From NCBI RefSeq assembly GCF_042429235.1, contig NZ_JBHMBA010000006.1: a stretch of 64,000 nucleotides of DNA; one strand, given 5' to 3'. The position numbers were made by a program, and so were the translations under genes. Positions 8,270 to 16,806 of this stretch are shown piece by piece (positions within the stretch are counted from its first letter, which is position 1; the number at the start of each line of letters is the position of its first letter). The notes under the pieces were generated by a model. The model did no database searches. It was not told the origin of the DNA and saw nothing but the letters and a program-made list of their open reading frames with translations. This DNA comes from Arthrobacter_B citreus. Its GTDB lineage: Bacteria > Actinomycetota > Actinomycetes > Actinomycetales > Micrococcaceae.

Positions 8270-9222
8270 CAGTTGCTTCCTCCGACTCGGATGCGCGGAT
8301 TGATCAGGGAGTACAGGATGTCCACCGCCAGGTTGATGACAATGTAGGCCACGGTGATGATCAGCACCACGGCCTGGATGACGGGGTAGTCGCGGGTGAA
8401 AACCGCGTCCAGGGTGAGCTTGCCGAAACCGGGCAGGGCGAAAATGCGCTCCGTGACAACGGCCCCGGAGATCAGCCCGCCCAGCTGGAGTCCCACAATG
8501 GTCACCACCACGATCAGTGAGTTGCGCAGGCCGTACCGCATCAGGACCCGGCCGCGGCTCAGTCCCTTGGCGCGGGCTGTCCGGACGTAGTCGGTGCTCA
8601 TCGTTTCGATCATGGAAGCCCTGGTTTGGCGCATGATGACTGCCGCCAGCCCGGTTCCGAGAATCAGGGCCGGCAGGGTCAGGTAGTAGAACCCGCGCAC
8701 CGGATTGTCAGCGATGTCCACGTAGCCCGATGCGGGGAACCAGCCCAGGGTCACCGAGAGGTAGAGGATGGCCAGGATGCCAAGCCAGAAGTTGGGGACG
8801 GACAGGCCAATGAGGGCAAAGCCGTTGGCGCCCCATTCCGGCCAGCGGCCCCGGTAGCGCTCGGCGATGACTCCAAAGAGGATGCCCACGATGACGGCAA
8901 CCACGATCGCGTAGGCGGACAGCCACAGGGTGACCGGCAGGGTGGTGGCGATCAGGTCCGTCACGGGGGTCCCGGTCCTGGTGGAGTTGCCGAAGTCGCC
9001 GCGGAACATGTTCCCCACGAACTTCAGGTACTGGGTAATCATGGATTCGTTCAGTCCCAGCTGTTCGCGGACGGCCTCCACCTGTTCGGGGGTCGCCTCC
9101 TCCCCCGCCATGGCGAGCGCCGGGTCGCCGGGCAGTTGGCGCACGCCGAAGAAAATCACCAGGGACGCCAGGACCAGCGTTACCGCCGACTGCCACAGCC
9201 GGGTGCCAAGATAGCGGACCAT
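8269..9222 (-). CDS. dppB: Peptide ABC transporter permease (DppB type)
   Basis: 317-residue permease with the typical DppB N-terminus (MVRYLGTRLWQSAVTLVLAS, one helix), a soluble periplasmic loop (GDPALAMAGEEATPEQVEAV), and the BPD_transp_1 domain carrying the EAA motif (RTARAKGLSRGRVLMRYGLR). It follows the binding-protein gene by three bases. With DppC and the fused ATPase it makes a complete peptide importer. Confidence 0.94.
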   Translation of the reverse strand: MVRYLGTRLWQSAVTLVLASLVIFFGVRQLPGDPALAMAGEEATPEQVEAVREQLGLNESMITQYLKFVGNMFRGDFGNSTRTGTPVTDLIATTLPVTLWLSAYAIVVAVIVGILFGVIAERYRGRWPEWGANGFALIGLSVPNFWLGILAILYLSVTLGWFPASGYVDIADNPVRGFYYLTLPALILGTGLAAVIMRQTRASMIETMSTDYVRTARAKGLSRGRVLMRYGLRNSLIVVVTIVGLQLGGLISGAVVTERIFALPGFGKLTLDAVFTRDYPVIQAVVLIITVAYIVINLAVDILYSLINPRIRVGGSN

Positions 9223-9225
9223 GGG

Positions 9226-10893
9226 CTAGCCCTCCTCGTCTACGAATGCGGCGCCGCCAAGCCGGACCACGCCGTCGGGATAGGTGGCAATGCCGGCGAC
9301 ATTGTCGGTGTAACCGGTCAGGCTTCGCACCCGGTACAAATACAGGATTGGGTTGTCCACCTGGACCTGCTTCACGACCTCGCCATAGAGCCGGGCCCTG
9401 GCCTGCATGTCATTGGTCTGGGCGGCCTCAGTGAGCATTCTGTCCACCTCCGGGTTGGAATACCCCGAGTAGTTGTTGCCGCCGCCGGTTTTCAGGAAGT
9501 TGGACATGTTGCCGTGCGGATCAATGCGGCCGGACCAGCCGAGCTGCAGCGAATCGAAGTCGCCGCGGGTCTGCACGTCCAGGAGGGTCGAGTACTCCAC
9601 CGGCTGGATGGTCAGGTCAAAGCCGCCTTCGGCCACCGCGGCCTGCAGCGCCTGGGCGTACCGCAGCGTGTCCGGTGAGTTGGTCACCTGCAGGGTGATC
9701 GGGTACGGCAGCTGGGCTCCGGTCTCTTCCAGCAGCCGGCGTGCCCCTTCCGGGTCAAACTCGACGCAGTCCTCGCTCATGGCCGTGGCGTAGGGACTGT
9801 CCGGGGAAATGGGCGAGCATGCCGGCTCGTACCAGCTGTTGAACACCGTGTTCACCAGGGCCTCGCGGTCAATCGACATGGACAGCGCCATCCTGACCTT
9901 GGGATCCAGTGCCAACGGCGTGTTGATGGTTCCCGGCGGCTGCCCGGTCCCGTCGACGTTGCCGACGTTCACCGTCAGCGCCTGATAACCCAGGGACCCG
10001 ATTTGCAGCACTCCCAGCCCTTTTTCCTTGACGAGGGCGTCCACGTCCTGGGGAGAAATGGTGTCCGCCACCTGCACGTCGCCGGAACGGAGATTTGCGG
10101 CGCGGATGTTGGCGTCGGTCATGATCCGGTAGTCAATGCTGTCCAGGTGGACGCTGTCGGCGTCGTAATACAGGGGATCGCGTTCCACGCTGATTCTGGT
10201 CTGCGGAACGCGCTCCTTGAACTTGAAGGGTCCAACGCAGACCGGATGGTCGCCGAAGGCGTCGCCGGACTGCTCCAGCGCGGCGGGTGAGAGCATCATG
10301 CCGGCCCGGTCGGCCAAGGCAGCGGTCAGCGGTGCGAACGGCTTCTCGTAGCTGATCCGCACCACGTTGTCTTCGACTGCGGCAATATCGCTGATGGGCC
10401 CGAGCTCACCTTTGCGGGTGGAGCCTTCCAGGTTCAGGTGGCGGTCAAGGGTGGTGCGGACGGCTTCTGCGTTAAAGGGGGTGCCGTCCGCGAAGACGGC
10501 GTCGCCGCGCAGCGGAATGGTGACGGTGAGTCCATCGGCGGAAATGTCCGGCAGGGCCGTTGCCAGCTGGGGAACCAGGTCACCTTCGGCGTCAATGTCG
10601 TAGAGCTTTTGGCACATGGTCTGCATGACGTAGCGCGTATAGAGGGACGATGAAGTGGTGGGGTCAAGCCGGTCGGGTTCGGCCGAGAGCGCCATCACCA
10701 GGTTTCCACCGTCGGTAACGCGCTTTCCCTCAAGCTCGACGGCGGGAACATCTTCGCGTTCCGGCGCCGGCTCCAGTGTCTGAATGGGCGCACAGCCCGC
10801 CAGTGCAAGTGCCAGGAGCGCGCCGGCGGCCGTGGAAAGCGATCTTCCGCCGTGCCTGCCTGACGATCGGTGGGGGGCAAAAAATGGTGCCAT
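9226..10893 (-). CDS. dppA: Peptide-binding lipoprotein of the ABC importer (SBP_bac_5)
   Basis: Extracellular solute receptor, about 555 residues, anchored through a lipobox (LALAGC, Cys34). The fold marker GGNLVMALSAEPDRLDPTTSS and later segments (GTPFNAEAVRTTLDRHLN, GPFKFKE) are typical of DppA/OppA/GsiB receptors. I chose ATG 10893 because GAGGA lies five bases upstream; a TTG at 10905 would sit on that ribosome site. It is the first gene of the operon and is read from the palindrome-bearing region shared with the divergent YoaK-type gene. With ggt downstream, gamma-glutamyl peptides such as glutathione are plausible ligands, by inference only. Confidence 0.92.
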   Translation of the reverse strand: MAPFFAPHRSSGRHGGRSLSTAAGALLALALAGCAPIQTLEPAPEREDVPAVELEGKRVTDGGNLVMALSAEPDRLDPTTSSSLYTRYVMQTMCQKLYDIDAEGDLVPQLATALPDISADGLTVTIPLRGDAVFADGTPFNAEAVRTTLDRHLNLEGSTRKGELGPISDIAAVEDNVVRISYEKPFAPLTAALADRAGMMLSPAALEQSGDAFGDHPVCVGPFKFKERVPQTRISVERDPLYYDADSVHLDSIDYRIMTDANIRAANLRSGDVQVADTISPQDVDALVKEKGLGVLQIGSLGYQALTVNVGNVDGTGQPPGTINTPLALDPKVRMALSMSIDREALVNTVFNSWYEPACSPISPDSPYATAMSEDCVEFDPEGARRLLEETGAQLPYPITLQVTNSPDTLRYAQALQAAVAEGGFDLTIQPVEYSTLLDVQTRGDFDSLQLGWSGRIDPHGNMSNFLKTGGGNNYSGYSNPEVDRMLTEAAQTNDMQARARLYGEVVKQVQVDNPILYLYRVRSLTGYTDNVAGIATYPDGVVRLGGAAFVDEEG

Positions 10894-10920
10894 GGGGATC
10901 CTCAAATTGGAGCCTGCCGG

Positions 10921-10960
10921 TTGAATACAATCGAAGCTACACCTATTGCTTCGTATACAG
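10921..10960. promoter_or_regulatory. Two candidate GntR operators between dppA and the YoaK-type gene
   Basis: TTGAATACAA (10921-10930) and TCGTATACAG (10951-10960) are near-palindromes of the TTGTATACAA kind and sit 30 bp apart, about three helical turns. FCD-type GntR proteins often use short TnGTnnACnA-like palindromes. The operon's own GntR is the obvious candidate. The region is strikingly AT-rich compared with its surroundings. Confidence 0.45.
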
Positions 10961-11016
10961 TTACCAATTCACGCATTATTAACTGCGAAGAAATAAACAC
11001 TCAGAGGAGACTGCCC

Positions 11017-11733
11017 GTGAAGCGATTGAATGCGGTGCCCACCGACCGTGTCCACCTGTGGTTGATGCTGGCGCTGACCTTCTCCACCGGGGTGGTGGAC
11101 GCAGTGGGCTATCTCGGCCTTGACCGGGTCTTCACCGGGAACATGACCGGGAACGTTGTTCTCCTGGGCATGGCCTTCGCCGGCGGCGCGGACCTGCCGA
11201 TCCTGCGGCCCGCCCTGGCACTGGTCTTCTTCATGCTCGGTGCGGCTCTGGCCGGACGCATGCTGCGCAAGGGGCCGGAGGGCTGGTCCGGGCGGACCTC
11301 CATCGCCTTGACCGTGGTGGCTGTTGGACTGACCGCGCTGGCCATCTTTGTGGCCGTGGCCGATGTCCAGGGCAACGAAATCCTCGGCAGCATCACCACA
11401 TCCACCATGGCCGCGGTCATGGGCGTGCAGGCGGCCACGGCCAAACGGCTGAAGGTTGCCGAGATCACCACCGTGGTGGTCACCTCCACCATCACCGGGC
11501 TGGCTTCGGACTCCAGGCTCGCCGGCGGCAGCAGCCAGTTCTGGCAGCGGCGTGCCCTGGCCATTGGGCTGATCCTGGCCGGCGCCCTTGCGGGGGCCGC
11601 CGCACTGAAGGTTGACCTGTGGCTGGGGCTGGCCATCTCCGCCGCGCTGTCCATCGCGGTGGCAGTGGCGGGCTATGTGCGGCACCACCGCGAGCGCGGT
11701 GCGGACGTGGCCAGCGCCGCCGAAGCCGGCTAG
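11017..11733 (+). CDS. YoaK/DUF1275-family membrane protein
   Basis: 238-residue integral membrane protein with about six helices. The hallmark N-terminal block STGVVDAVGYLGLDRVFTGN followed by MTGNVV identifies DUF1275 (YoaK). The GTG start at 11017 follows AGAGGAGA with good spacing; the open frame from 10870 runs through the AT-rich promoter and is not credible. It is divergent from the dpp operon and may share the 10921-10960 operators. The biochemical role of the family is not established; a transport role is possible. Confidence 0.85.
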   Translation: MKRLNAVPTDRVHLWLMLALTFSTGVVDAVGYLGLDRVFTGNMTGNVVLLGMAFAGGADLPILRPALALVFFMLGAALAGRMLRKGPEGWSGRTSIALTVVAVGLTALAIFVAVADVQGNEILGSITTSTMAAVMGVQAATAKRLKVAEITTVVVTSTITGLASDSRLAGGSSQFWQRRALAIGLILAGALAGAAALKVDLWLGLAISAALSIAVAVAGYVRHHRERGADVASAAEAG

Positions 11734-11747
11734 CGCCGAAACGGGCG

Positions 11748-11778
11748 GGAACGGCTCCGGTTCACCCGGGGCCGTTCC
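11748..11778 (+). terminator. Hairpin after the YoaK-type gene
   Basis: GGAACGGC (11748-11755) and GCCGTTCC (11771-11778) form an 8-bp stem whose loop itself has CCGG/CCGG pairing. It lies 15 bases after the stop codon and ends just before the -10 of the next gene, so it probably separates the two transcription units. Confidence 0.55.
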
Positions 11779-11783
11779 TGCCT

Positions 11784-11795
11784 TAAAGTTGGTCC
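11784..11795 (+). promoter_or_regulatory. -10 element placed for a leaderless GNAT transcript
   Basis: TAAAGT at 11784-11789 is followed by six bases and then the ATG at 11796. There is no Shine-Dalgarno sequence. Transcription would start at or next to the A of the start codon. Confidence 0.5.
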
Positions 11796-12350
11796 ATGCC
11801 TTCACAGGATGTTGCGAACTGGACGCCGGTCCACACGGACCGGTTAATCCTCCGGCGGCCGGAAGCGGCGGATGAAGCCGCTGCCCTGGACCTGCACACG
11901 GACCCCCGGACAAACGTGCACCACCCGGCCCCGCAGACGGTGACCAGGGCGTCCTCGGCGCGGATTTTCCACGAAATTGGGCTGCACTGGTACCGGCACG
12001 GCTTCGGCGTCTGGGCTGTGTCCACCCGGGAAGACCCGCAGACGCTGATTGGTTTCACCGGTTTGTCCCACCGGTTTGTCCAGTCCCGTCCCGCGCTGAA
12101 CCTGTACTACCGCTATGCCCCCGAGGCCTGGGGACAGGGTTATGCGACGGAAGGGGCCAGGGAAGCGGTCCGGCTTGCGGAGAAGCTGCTGCCGGGGCTT
12201 CCCGTCATTGCCTACACCACCGTGGACAACGTTGGATCCCAGCACACGGCGCTGGCCGCCGGGCTGGTCCGCCGCGAGGACCTCGACGTGGACCGCGGCT
12301 CCTACACTGACGTTTACCTGGCCCGCGGCTGGTACACCGAGCCGCGCTGA
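11796..12350 (+). CDS. GNAT-family N-acetyltransferase (RimJ/RimL type)
   Basis: 184-residue acetyl-CoA-dependent acetyltransferase. The N-terminus WTPVHTDRLILRRPEAADE is typical of the Acetyltransf_3 (RimJ/RimL) group. The acetyl-CoA-binding segment is around APEAWGQGYATEGARE (about residues 108-123), with the usual late block YTTVDNVGSQHTALAAGL. The substrate is unknown; members acetylate ribosomal protein N-termini, polyamines or small amines. It probably forms a single-gene leaderless unit. Confidence 0.88.
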   Translation: MPSQDVANWTPVHTDRLILRRPEAADEAAALDLHTDPRTNVHHPAPQTVTRASSARIFHEIGLHWYRHGFGVWAVSTREDPQTLIGFTGLSHRFVQSRPALNLYYRYAPEAWGQGYATEGAREAVRLAEKLLPGLPVIAYTTVDNVGSQHTALAAGLVRREDLDVDRGSYTDVYLARGWYTEPR

Positions 12351-12442
12351 TTTCACCGCCCTCAAGTATTTCGGCACCGGCGTCAGGCATATCGCCGGCG
12401 GCCCTCTCCGGGGGCATGGACACCGGCCTAGGCTTGGTAACC

Positions 12443-14179
12443 ATGGAAAGCTTCACCCCTTCCACCGACGCGGTGGCCGGCAGCATCATGCTCTCCGCAC
12501 TGCTCGCCCTCGTTCCACTGCTCGTGTTTTTCCTGCTGCTGGCCCTGGCCAAAACCAAGGCCTATGTGGCCGGAGCATGGGCCCTGCTGTCCGCCCTGCT
12601 CATCGCAGTGCTCGGATTCGGCATGCCGGCGGGGCTCGCGCTGCTCTCGGCCACGCAGGGAGCCGCCTTCGGACTCTTCCCGGTCGTCTGGATCATTGTC
12701 ATGGCCGTGTGGCTGTACCAGGTCACCGTCCTCAGCGGGCGGTTCGAGGACCTGCGCAGGGTGTTCGACGCCGTCGGAGGCGGAGACCTGCGCGTCCAGG
12801 CCATCCTGGTGGCGTTCTGTTTTGGCGGCCTGCTGGAAGCCCTGGCCGGTTTCGGCGCTCCGGTGGCCATTACGGTGACCATGCTGCTGGCCCTGGGCAT
12901 CGCTCCGGTCCGGGCCGCCACGGCGGTGCTGGTGGCCAATACCGCACCGGTCGCGTTCGGGGCGCTGGCCATTCCCATCACCACCGCAGCCAACCTCACC
13001 AACTACACCGGCGAGGAAATCGCATCAGTGGTGGGACGGCAGACACCGCTGCTGGCCTTCTTCATTCCGCTGGTGCTGCTGTTCATCCTGGACGGTGCCC
13101 GCGGAGTGCGCGACTGCTGGCCGGTGGCCCTGGTGACCGGCGTCGTCTTCTCCATCACCCAGTTCCTGTGCTCCAACTATTTCTCCTATGAACTCACCGA
13201 CATCGTGGCTTCGCTGGTCGCCATGGCCGCGGCCGTGGGCTTCCTGCGGATCTGGCACCCCCGCAACGGCGAGGAGGCCGGCACCCGGATGACAGCCGAA
13301 CTCGCGGCCGCCCGGGCATCGGGCTGGACCCCGTCCGGATCCGGCACCTCCGAGATCGGCACCGCGGAAAACGACACGGCAGCGGACCGGCTGACCCCCG
13401 GCCGGGCCTGGATGGCCCTGTTTCCCTATGTGACGGTGATTGTCATCTTTGGCGTGGTGAACCTGTGGCGCTGGGGCGTGGACATTCCCGAGGCCCTGGC
13501 CCGGACCAACATCAAGATTCCCTGGCCGGTGCTTCACGATGCCCTGCTGGACGGCAGCGGACAGCGGCAGTCCTCCACGATCTACAACTTCGAATGGCTG
13601 ATCAGTCCGGGGACCCTGCTGCTCATCAGCGGCCTGATGGTGGCACTGGTGTACTCGCGGTTCACTGACGGGGGCAGGTATCCGCTGGGCATGGGGACGG
13701 CTGTCGCGGAAATTGGCCGCACCGCGGTCCGGATGCGCTCCGCTGCCCTCACCATCCTTGCCGTGCTGGCCCTGGCCTACGTCATGAACTTTTCCGGCCA
13801 AACGGTTTCCATCGGCACCTGGCTTGCCGGCACCGGCGCGTTTTTCGCCTTCCTCTCCCCCGTCCTGGGCTGGATCGGCACCGCAGTGACCGATTCGGAC
13901 ACCTCCGCCAACGCCCTTTTTGCCAAGCTTCAGGAAACGGCCGGCGCCCAGGCCGGCATCGATCCGAAGCTGATGGTGGCAGCGAACACCGGCGGCGGAG
14001 TCATGGGCAAGCTGATCAGCCCGCAGAACCTTGCCATCGGTGCCGCGGCGGTGAACATGAGCGGCCAGGAGTCCGTCCTGTTCCGCAAGGTCCTGGGCTG
14101 GAGCATTGGCCTGCTGCTGATCCTGTGCGTGCTCGTCTTCCTGCAGTCCACCCCGGTGCTGGGGTGGATGCTTCCCTAG
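12443..14179 (+). CDS. lctP: L-lactate permease family transporter (LctP), copy 1
   Basis: 578-residue membrane protein of the LctP/LldP family, which imports lactate or glycolate with protons. About 12-14 helices are visible, with family blocks FCFGGLLEALAGFGAPVAIT, LVANTAPVAFGALAIPITTA and FAFLSPVLGWIGTAVTDSDT. I chose ATG 12443 rather than 12416 because MESFTPSTD aligns with the N-terminus of copy 2 (MDSFIPSTD). TAGGCT lies eight bases upstream, so the RNA may have almost no leader. A variable soluble loop (about residues 285-320) is rich in Thr, Ser and Gly. Unlike copy 2, no LldR operator lies upstream, so the control should differ. Confidence 0.9.
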   Translation: MESFTPSTDAVAGSIMLSALLALVPLLVFFLLLALAKTKAYVAGAWALLSALLIAVLGFGMPAGLALLSATQGAAFGLFPVVWIIVMAVWLYQVTVLSGRFEDLRRVFDAVGGGDLRVQAILVAFCFGGLLEALAGFGAPVAITVTMLLALGIAPVRAATAVLVANTAPVAFGALAIPITTAANLTNYTGEEIASVVGRQTPLLAFFIPLVLLFILDGARGVRDCWPVALVTGVVFSITQFLCSNYFSYELTDIVASLVAMAAAVGFLRIWHPRNGEEAGTRMTAELAAARASGWTPSGSGTSEIGTAENDTAADRLTPGRAWMALFPYVTVIVIFGVVNLWRWGVDIPEALARTNIKIPWPVLHDALLDGSGQRQSSTIYNFEWLISPGTLLLISGLMVALVYSRFTDGGRYPLGMGTAVAEIGRTAVRMRSAALTILAVLALAYVMNFSGQTVSIGTWLAGTGAFFAFLSPVLGWIGTAVTDSDTSANALFAKLQETAGAQAGIDPKLMVAANTGGGVMGKLISPQNLAIGAAAVNMSGQESVLFRKVLGWSIGLLLILCVLVFLQSTPVLGWMLP

Positions 14180-14193
14180 GAGCCGCCGCGCCT

Positions 14194-14205
14194 TAGGGTT
14201 ATGGC
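14194..14205 (+). promoter_or_regulatory. -10 element placed for a leaderless esterase transcript
   Basis: TAGGGT at 14194-14199, six bases, then ATG 14206. There is no Shine-Dalgarno sequence. The geometry matches the elements in front of 11796, 29361, 35385 and 52122. Confidence 0.5.
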
Positions 14206-15237
14206 ATGCGCCGTCTCCCCCTCCTTGCCGCAGCCGCGGCCGCTGCCGCCGCCGGATTCCGGCTCAGCCCCTGGCCCGCAGCCCTGATGATCCGTGCGGT
14301 GTTTTACCGCGGCGCCCGGCAGACTGTGGCGCTCATGCGCCCGCATGTTCCGGCGGACGGAGTCACCGAGCACCGCGGGCTGCGGTGCCCCGACGGCAGC
14401 GGCGGCTCGAAACGGCTGGACCTTTTTGTCCCGGCCGACGCCGAGGGACCCGTGCCGCTGGTGGTGTGGATTCACGGCGGCGCCTGGCTGTCCGGAAGCC
14501 GGGACGACGTCGAGCCCTACCTGCGGATCCTGGCCTCCCGCGGCTTCGCCGCTGCGGGCGTGGACTACACGGTATCCCCGCGCGGCACCTATCCGTCGGC
14601 GGTCCGGGAAGTTGCCGCCGCCATAACTTTCCTGCGCACCCGGGCAGCGGACTTTGGCCTTGATCCGCACCGGATCGTGCTCGCCGGCGATTCCGCCGGC
14701 GCCCAGCTGGCCGCACAGCTGGCCGCGCTGTCCACCAATCCGGAGTACTCCCGGAGCACCCGGCTAAGTCCGCCACTGGATCCCGCGGACCTGCGCGGGG
14801 TGGTCCTGCACTGCGGAGTCTATGACGTGCATGCGCTGGCCGAGCTGCGCGGGCTGCTCGGCTGGGGCTTCAAAACCGCGCTGTGGGCGTACAGCGGCAA
14901 CCGGAACTGGTCCGAAACACCGGCAGGCGAACAGATCTCGGTGCTCGAGCACGTCACTGCGGCCTTTCCTCCGGCCTTTGTTACCGGCGGGAACGGGGAC
15001 AGCCTGACCGGGTCCCAGTCCGTTCCGCTGGCTGCCCGCCTCGCCGCCCTGGGCACAGAGGTCCGCACCGGGTTCTGGCCCAACGATCACCAGCCCGCCC
15101 TGCCGCACGAGTATCAGTTCCATCTGAACCGGGAGGAGGCCCGGCAAACGCTGGCCGAAACGCTGGACTTCCTGCAGTCCGTTACGCGTGAGGACCCGCA
15201 GGCGGGCGGTCTGCACGCGGCGGAGAATCCGCGCTAG
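14206..15237 (+). CDS. Alpha/beta-hydrolase, esterase of the HGGAW class, copy 1
   Basis: 343-residue serine hydrolase. The oxyanion-hole motif VVWIHGGAWLSGS precedes the nucleophile elbow VLAGDSAGAQLAAQ with Ser163, as in hormone-sensitive-lipase-type carboxylesterases. The catalytic His is probably in HQPALPHEYQF near the C-terminus. The N-terminal 30 residues are hydrophobic (LLAAAAAAAAAGF) and may be a membrane anchor or uncleaved signal. It directly follows lctP copy 1. A close paralogue lies at 29361, next to the lut genes. Its natural ester is unknown. Confidence 0.85.
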   Translation: MRRLPLLAAAAAAAAAGFRLSPWPAALMIRAVFYRGARQTVALMRPHVPADGVTEHRGLRCPDGSGGSKRLDLFVPADAEGPVPLVVWIHGGAWLSGSRDDVEPYLRILASRGFAAAGVDYTVSPRGTYPSAVREVAAAITFLRTRAADFGLDPHRIVLAGDSAGAQLAAQLAALSTNPEYSRSTRLSPPLDPADLRGVVLHCGVYDVHALAELRGLLGWGFKTALWAYSGNRNWSETPAGEQISVLEHVTAAFPPAFVTGGNGDSLTGSQSVPLAARLAALGTEVRTGFWPNDHQPALPHEYQFHLNREEARQTLAETLDFLQSVTREDPQAGGLHAAENPR

Positions 15238-15273
15238 GCTCGTCGGTAAATCCGCAACCGACACGGGGGAACC

Positions 15274-16737
15274 ATGCGCCGGGCACTGACCGCTTTACTG
15301 CTTAGTCTGATCACGCTGACGGGCGGCGCGGCGGCCGCAGCCGCTGTTACTCCCGATGAGGTGATCGTGGAGGACACAGCCGGTGTGCTGGACGCCGCCA
15401 CCCTGGTGCCGGCCGTGGAGGATATCGAATTCCGGGAACCGACAACGGTGGCCATTTACACGTACAACGGTCCCGCGGACAACGAGGACGGCCAGGTCCT
15501 CAACGCCGAAGTGCTGCGGTTTGCCCGGGAAGAGCATCCGGAATGGCTAAGCGGGGACGGCCAGAAGTGGGCCGACGGGATGTTCATTTTCGCCCTGGAC
15601 CCGGTGGGGCGCTGGACCGGAACCTATTACGGTGAGGACCGGAAGATTTCCCTGGACCAGCAGGAGGATATCCGGACCCGGACCAACGAGCTTTTTGCGG
15701 AGGCGAACTGGACCGAAGGCACCATCGCCGCCGTCGAGGAGGCCGCCAAGCTGGTCAACCGGCCCTGGTATCTGTCCCCCGGAACCATCGTCGTCGCCGT
15801 CGTGGCAGTGCTCGCCTCCCTGGGTTCAGTCATCGGCTATGTGGCGGTGCGCCGGAACCGGCTGGCCAAAAACCGGAAGCTGCTGACGGAAGCGGACGCC
15901 AGCTATTCCAGCGTGACCCGGGATCTGGATGCCACGGAGGTCAACGCCAACACCATCCCGTCCGATTCTCCCTATGGCGCCCGGGTGCTGGAGGAGTACC
16001 GGACCTTCATGACCCGGTACAACCAGGCCACCGAGCTGAACAACGCTGCGCATTCGCTGACCGACAAGGACCTGAAAAACAAGGCCGGCACCGCTGCGGT
16101 GGAAGAGTACGCTGACGCCGCCATGGAACTGGACGGCCTGGACGACGTCATTGCGGACACCAATGCGCTGCTCAACAAGGCACCGGGGTGGGAACGCGCC
16201 TGGGACCGCCAGTCAAGCCCTCTCTATGAGGATCTGGACCGGCTCGACGAACAGCTGGAGGGCCGGGACGCCGTCGCGAAGGACTCTGCCACCGCCCACG
16301 CACTGCTCGCCTTCCGGCAGCAGGCCCGCGAACGGCTCGCGGCTGCATCCACCGCACTTTCCGAGGACCGGATTACCCCCGAGCAGGCGCTGGACCTCAT
16401 CAAGACCATCCGCACCGAGCTCTCCGACCGGCTCAAGGACCATGCCAAGACCGTGATTGCCGCCCAAACCAAGTCCCGGGAAGAACGCGAGCTCATGCAG
16501 AAGGAGCTGGACAAGGCGGCGCAGCCCGGCAGGCGCCACCGGGACGGCTACCGGCCCGGCATCGTGGACACCGCCTTTCCGGCGTACTTCTACTACTCCG
16601 TGGGCAGCTTCAACTCGGGCATCCAGCACGGCACCAGCAGCGTGGAATCGGCCCGCTCCTCGGCGCAGAGCTCCTCCACCGGCTACGGCAGTTCGGGCGG
16701 CAGCTTTTCGGGCGCGGGCAGCTCCGGCAGGTTCTGA
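15274..16737 (+). CDS. Secreted/membrane protein with a TPM-like N-terminus (DUF5129 type)
   Basis: 487-residue protein with a signal peptide (MRRALTALLLSLITLTGGAA), an extracytoplasmic TPM-like domain (about residues 30-165; EVIVEDTAGVLDAATL, YYGEDRKISLDQQEDI), one membrane helix (about 168-190), a long charged helical region, and a C-terminal Gly/Ser tail (SGGSFSGAGSSGRF), as in several TPM proteins. Family members occur widely in actinobacteria without a firmly known role. The start is supported by GGGGGA upstream. A TAGGCT -10 element overlaps the stop codon of the esterase gene (15235-15240). Confidence 0.75.
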   Translation: MRRALTALLLSLITLTGGAAAAAAVTPDEVIVEDTAGVLDAATLVPAVEDIEFREPTTVAIYTYNGPADNEDGQVLNAEVLRFAREEHPEWLSGDGQKWADGMFIFALDPVGRWTGTYYGEDRKISLDQQEDIRTRTNELFAEANWTEGTIAAVEEAAKLVNRPWYLSPGTIVVAVVAVLASLGSVIGYVAVRRNRLAKNRKLLTEADASYSSVTRDLDATEVNANTIPSDSPYGARVLEEYRTFMTRYNQATELNNAAHSLTDKDLKNKAGTAAVEEYADAAMELDGLDDVIADTNALLNKAPGWERAWDRQSSPLYEDLDRLDEQLEGRDAVAKDSATAHALLAFRQQARERLAAASTALSEDRITPEQALDLIKTIRTELSDRLKDHAKTVIAAQTKSREERELMQKELDKAAQPGRRHRDGYRPGIVDTAFPAYFYYSVGSFNSGIQHGTSSVESARSSAQSSSTGYGSSGGSFSGAGSSGRF

Positions 16738-16742
16738 GGATA

Positions 16743-16778
16743 ACTTGTAGAACAAGTTTTTAAACTTGTACTATAAGT
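16743..16778 (+). promoter_or_regulatory. Tandem GntR-type operators overlapping the galactarate dehydratase promoter
   Basis: ACTTGT-AGA-ACAAGT (16743-16757) is a perfect dyad. ACTTGT-ACT-ATAAGT (16764-16778) is a near-perfect second copy with centres 21 bp apart. A promoter TTGTAG-N18-TACTAT (16745-16750, 16769-16774) runs through both, with its -35 in the first dyad and its -10 in the second. This is a classical repression layout. The GntR protein two genes downstream is the likely ligand-responsive repressor. Confidence 0.65.
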
Positions 16779-16806
16779 GAACTCCGTCACTCAGATAAGG
16801 AACGCG

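Noticed and set aside
10870..11016. N-terminal extension of the YoaK-type protein
   Set aside because: It would place coding sequence over the AT-rich promoter and operators; GTG 11017 has a good ribosome site and the homologous N-terminus.
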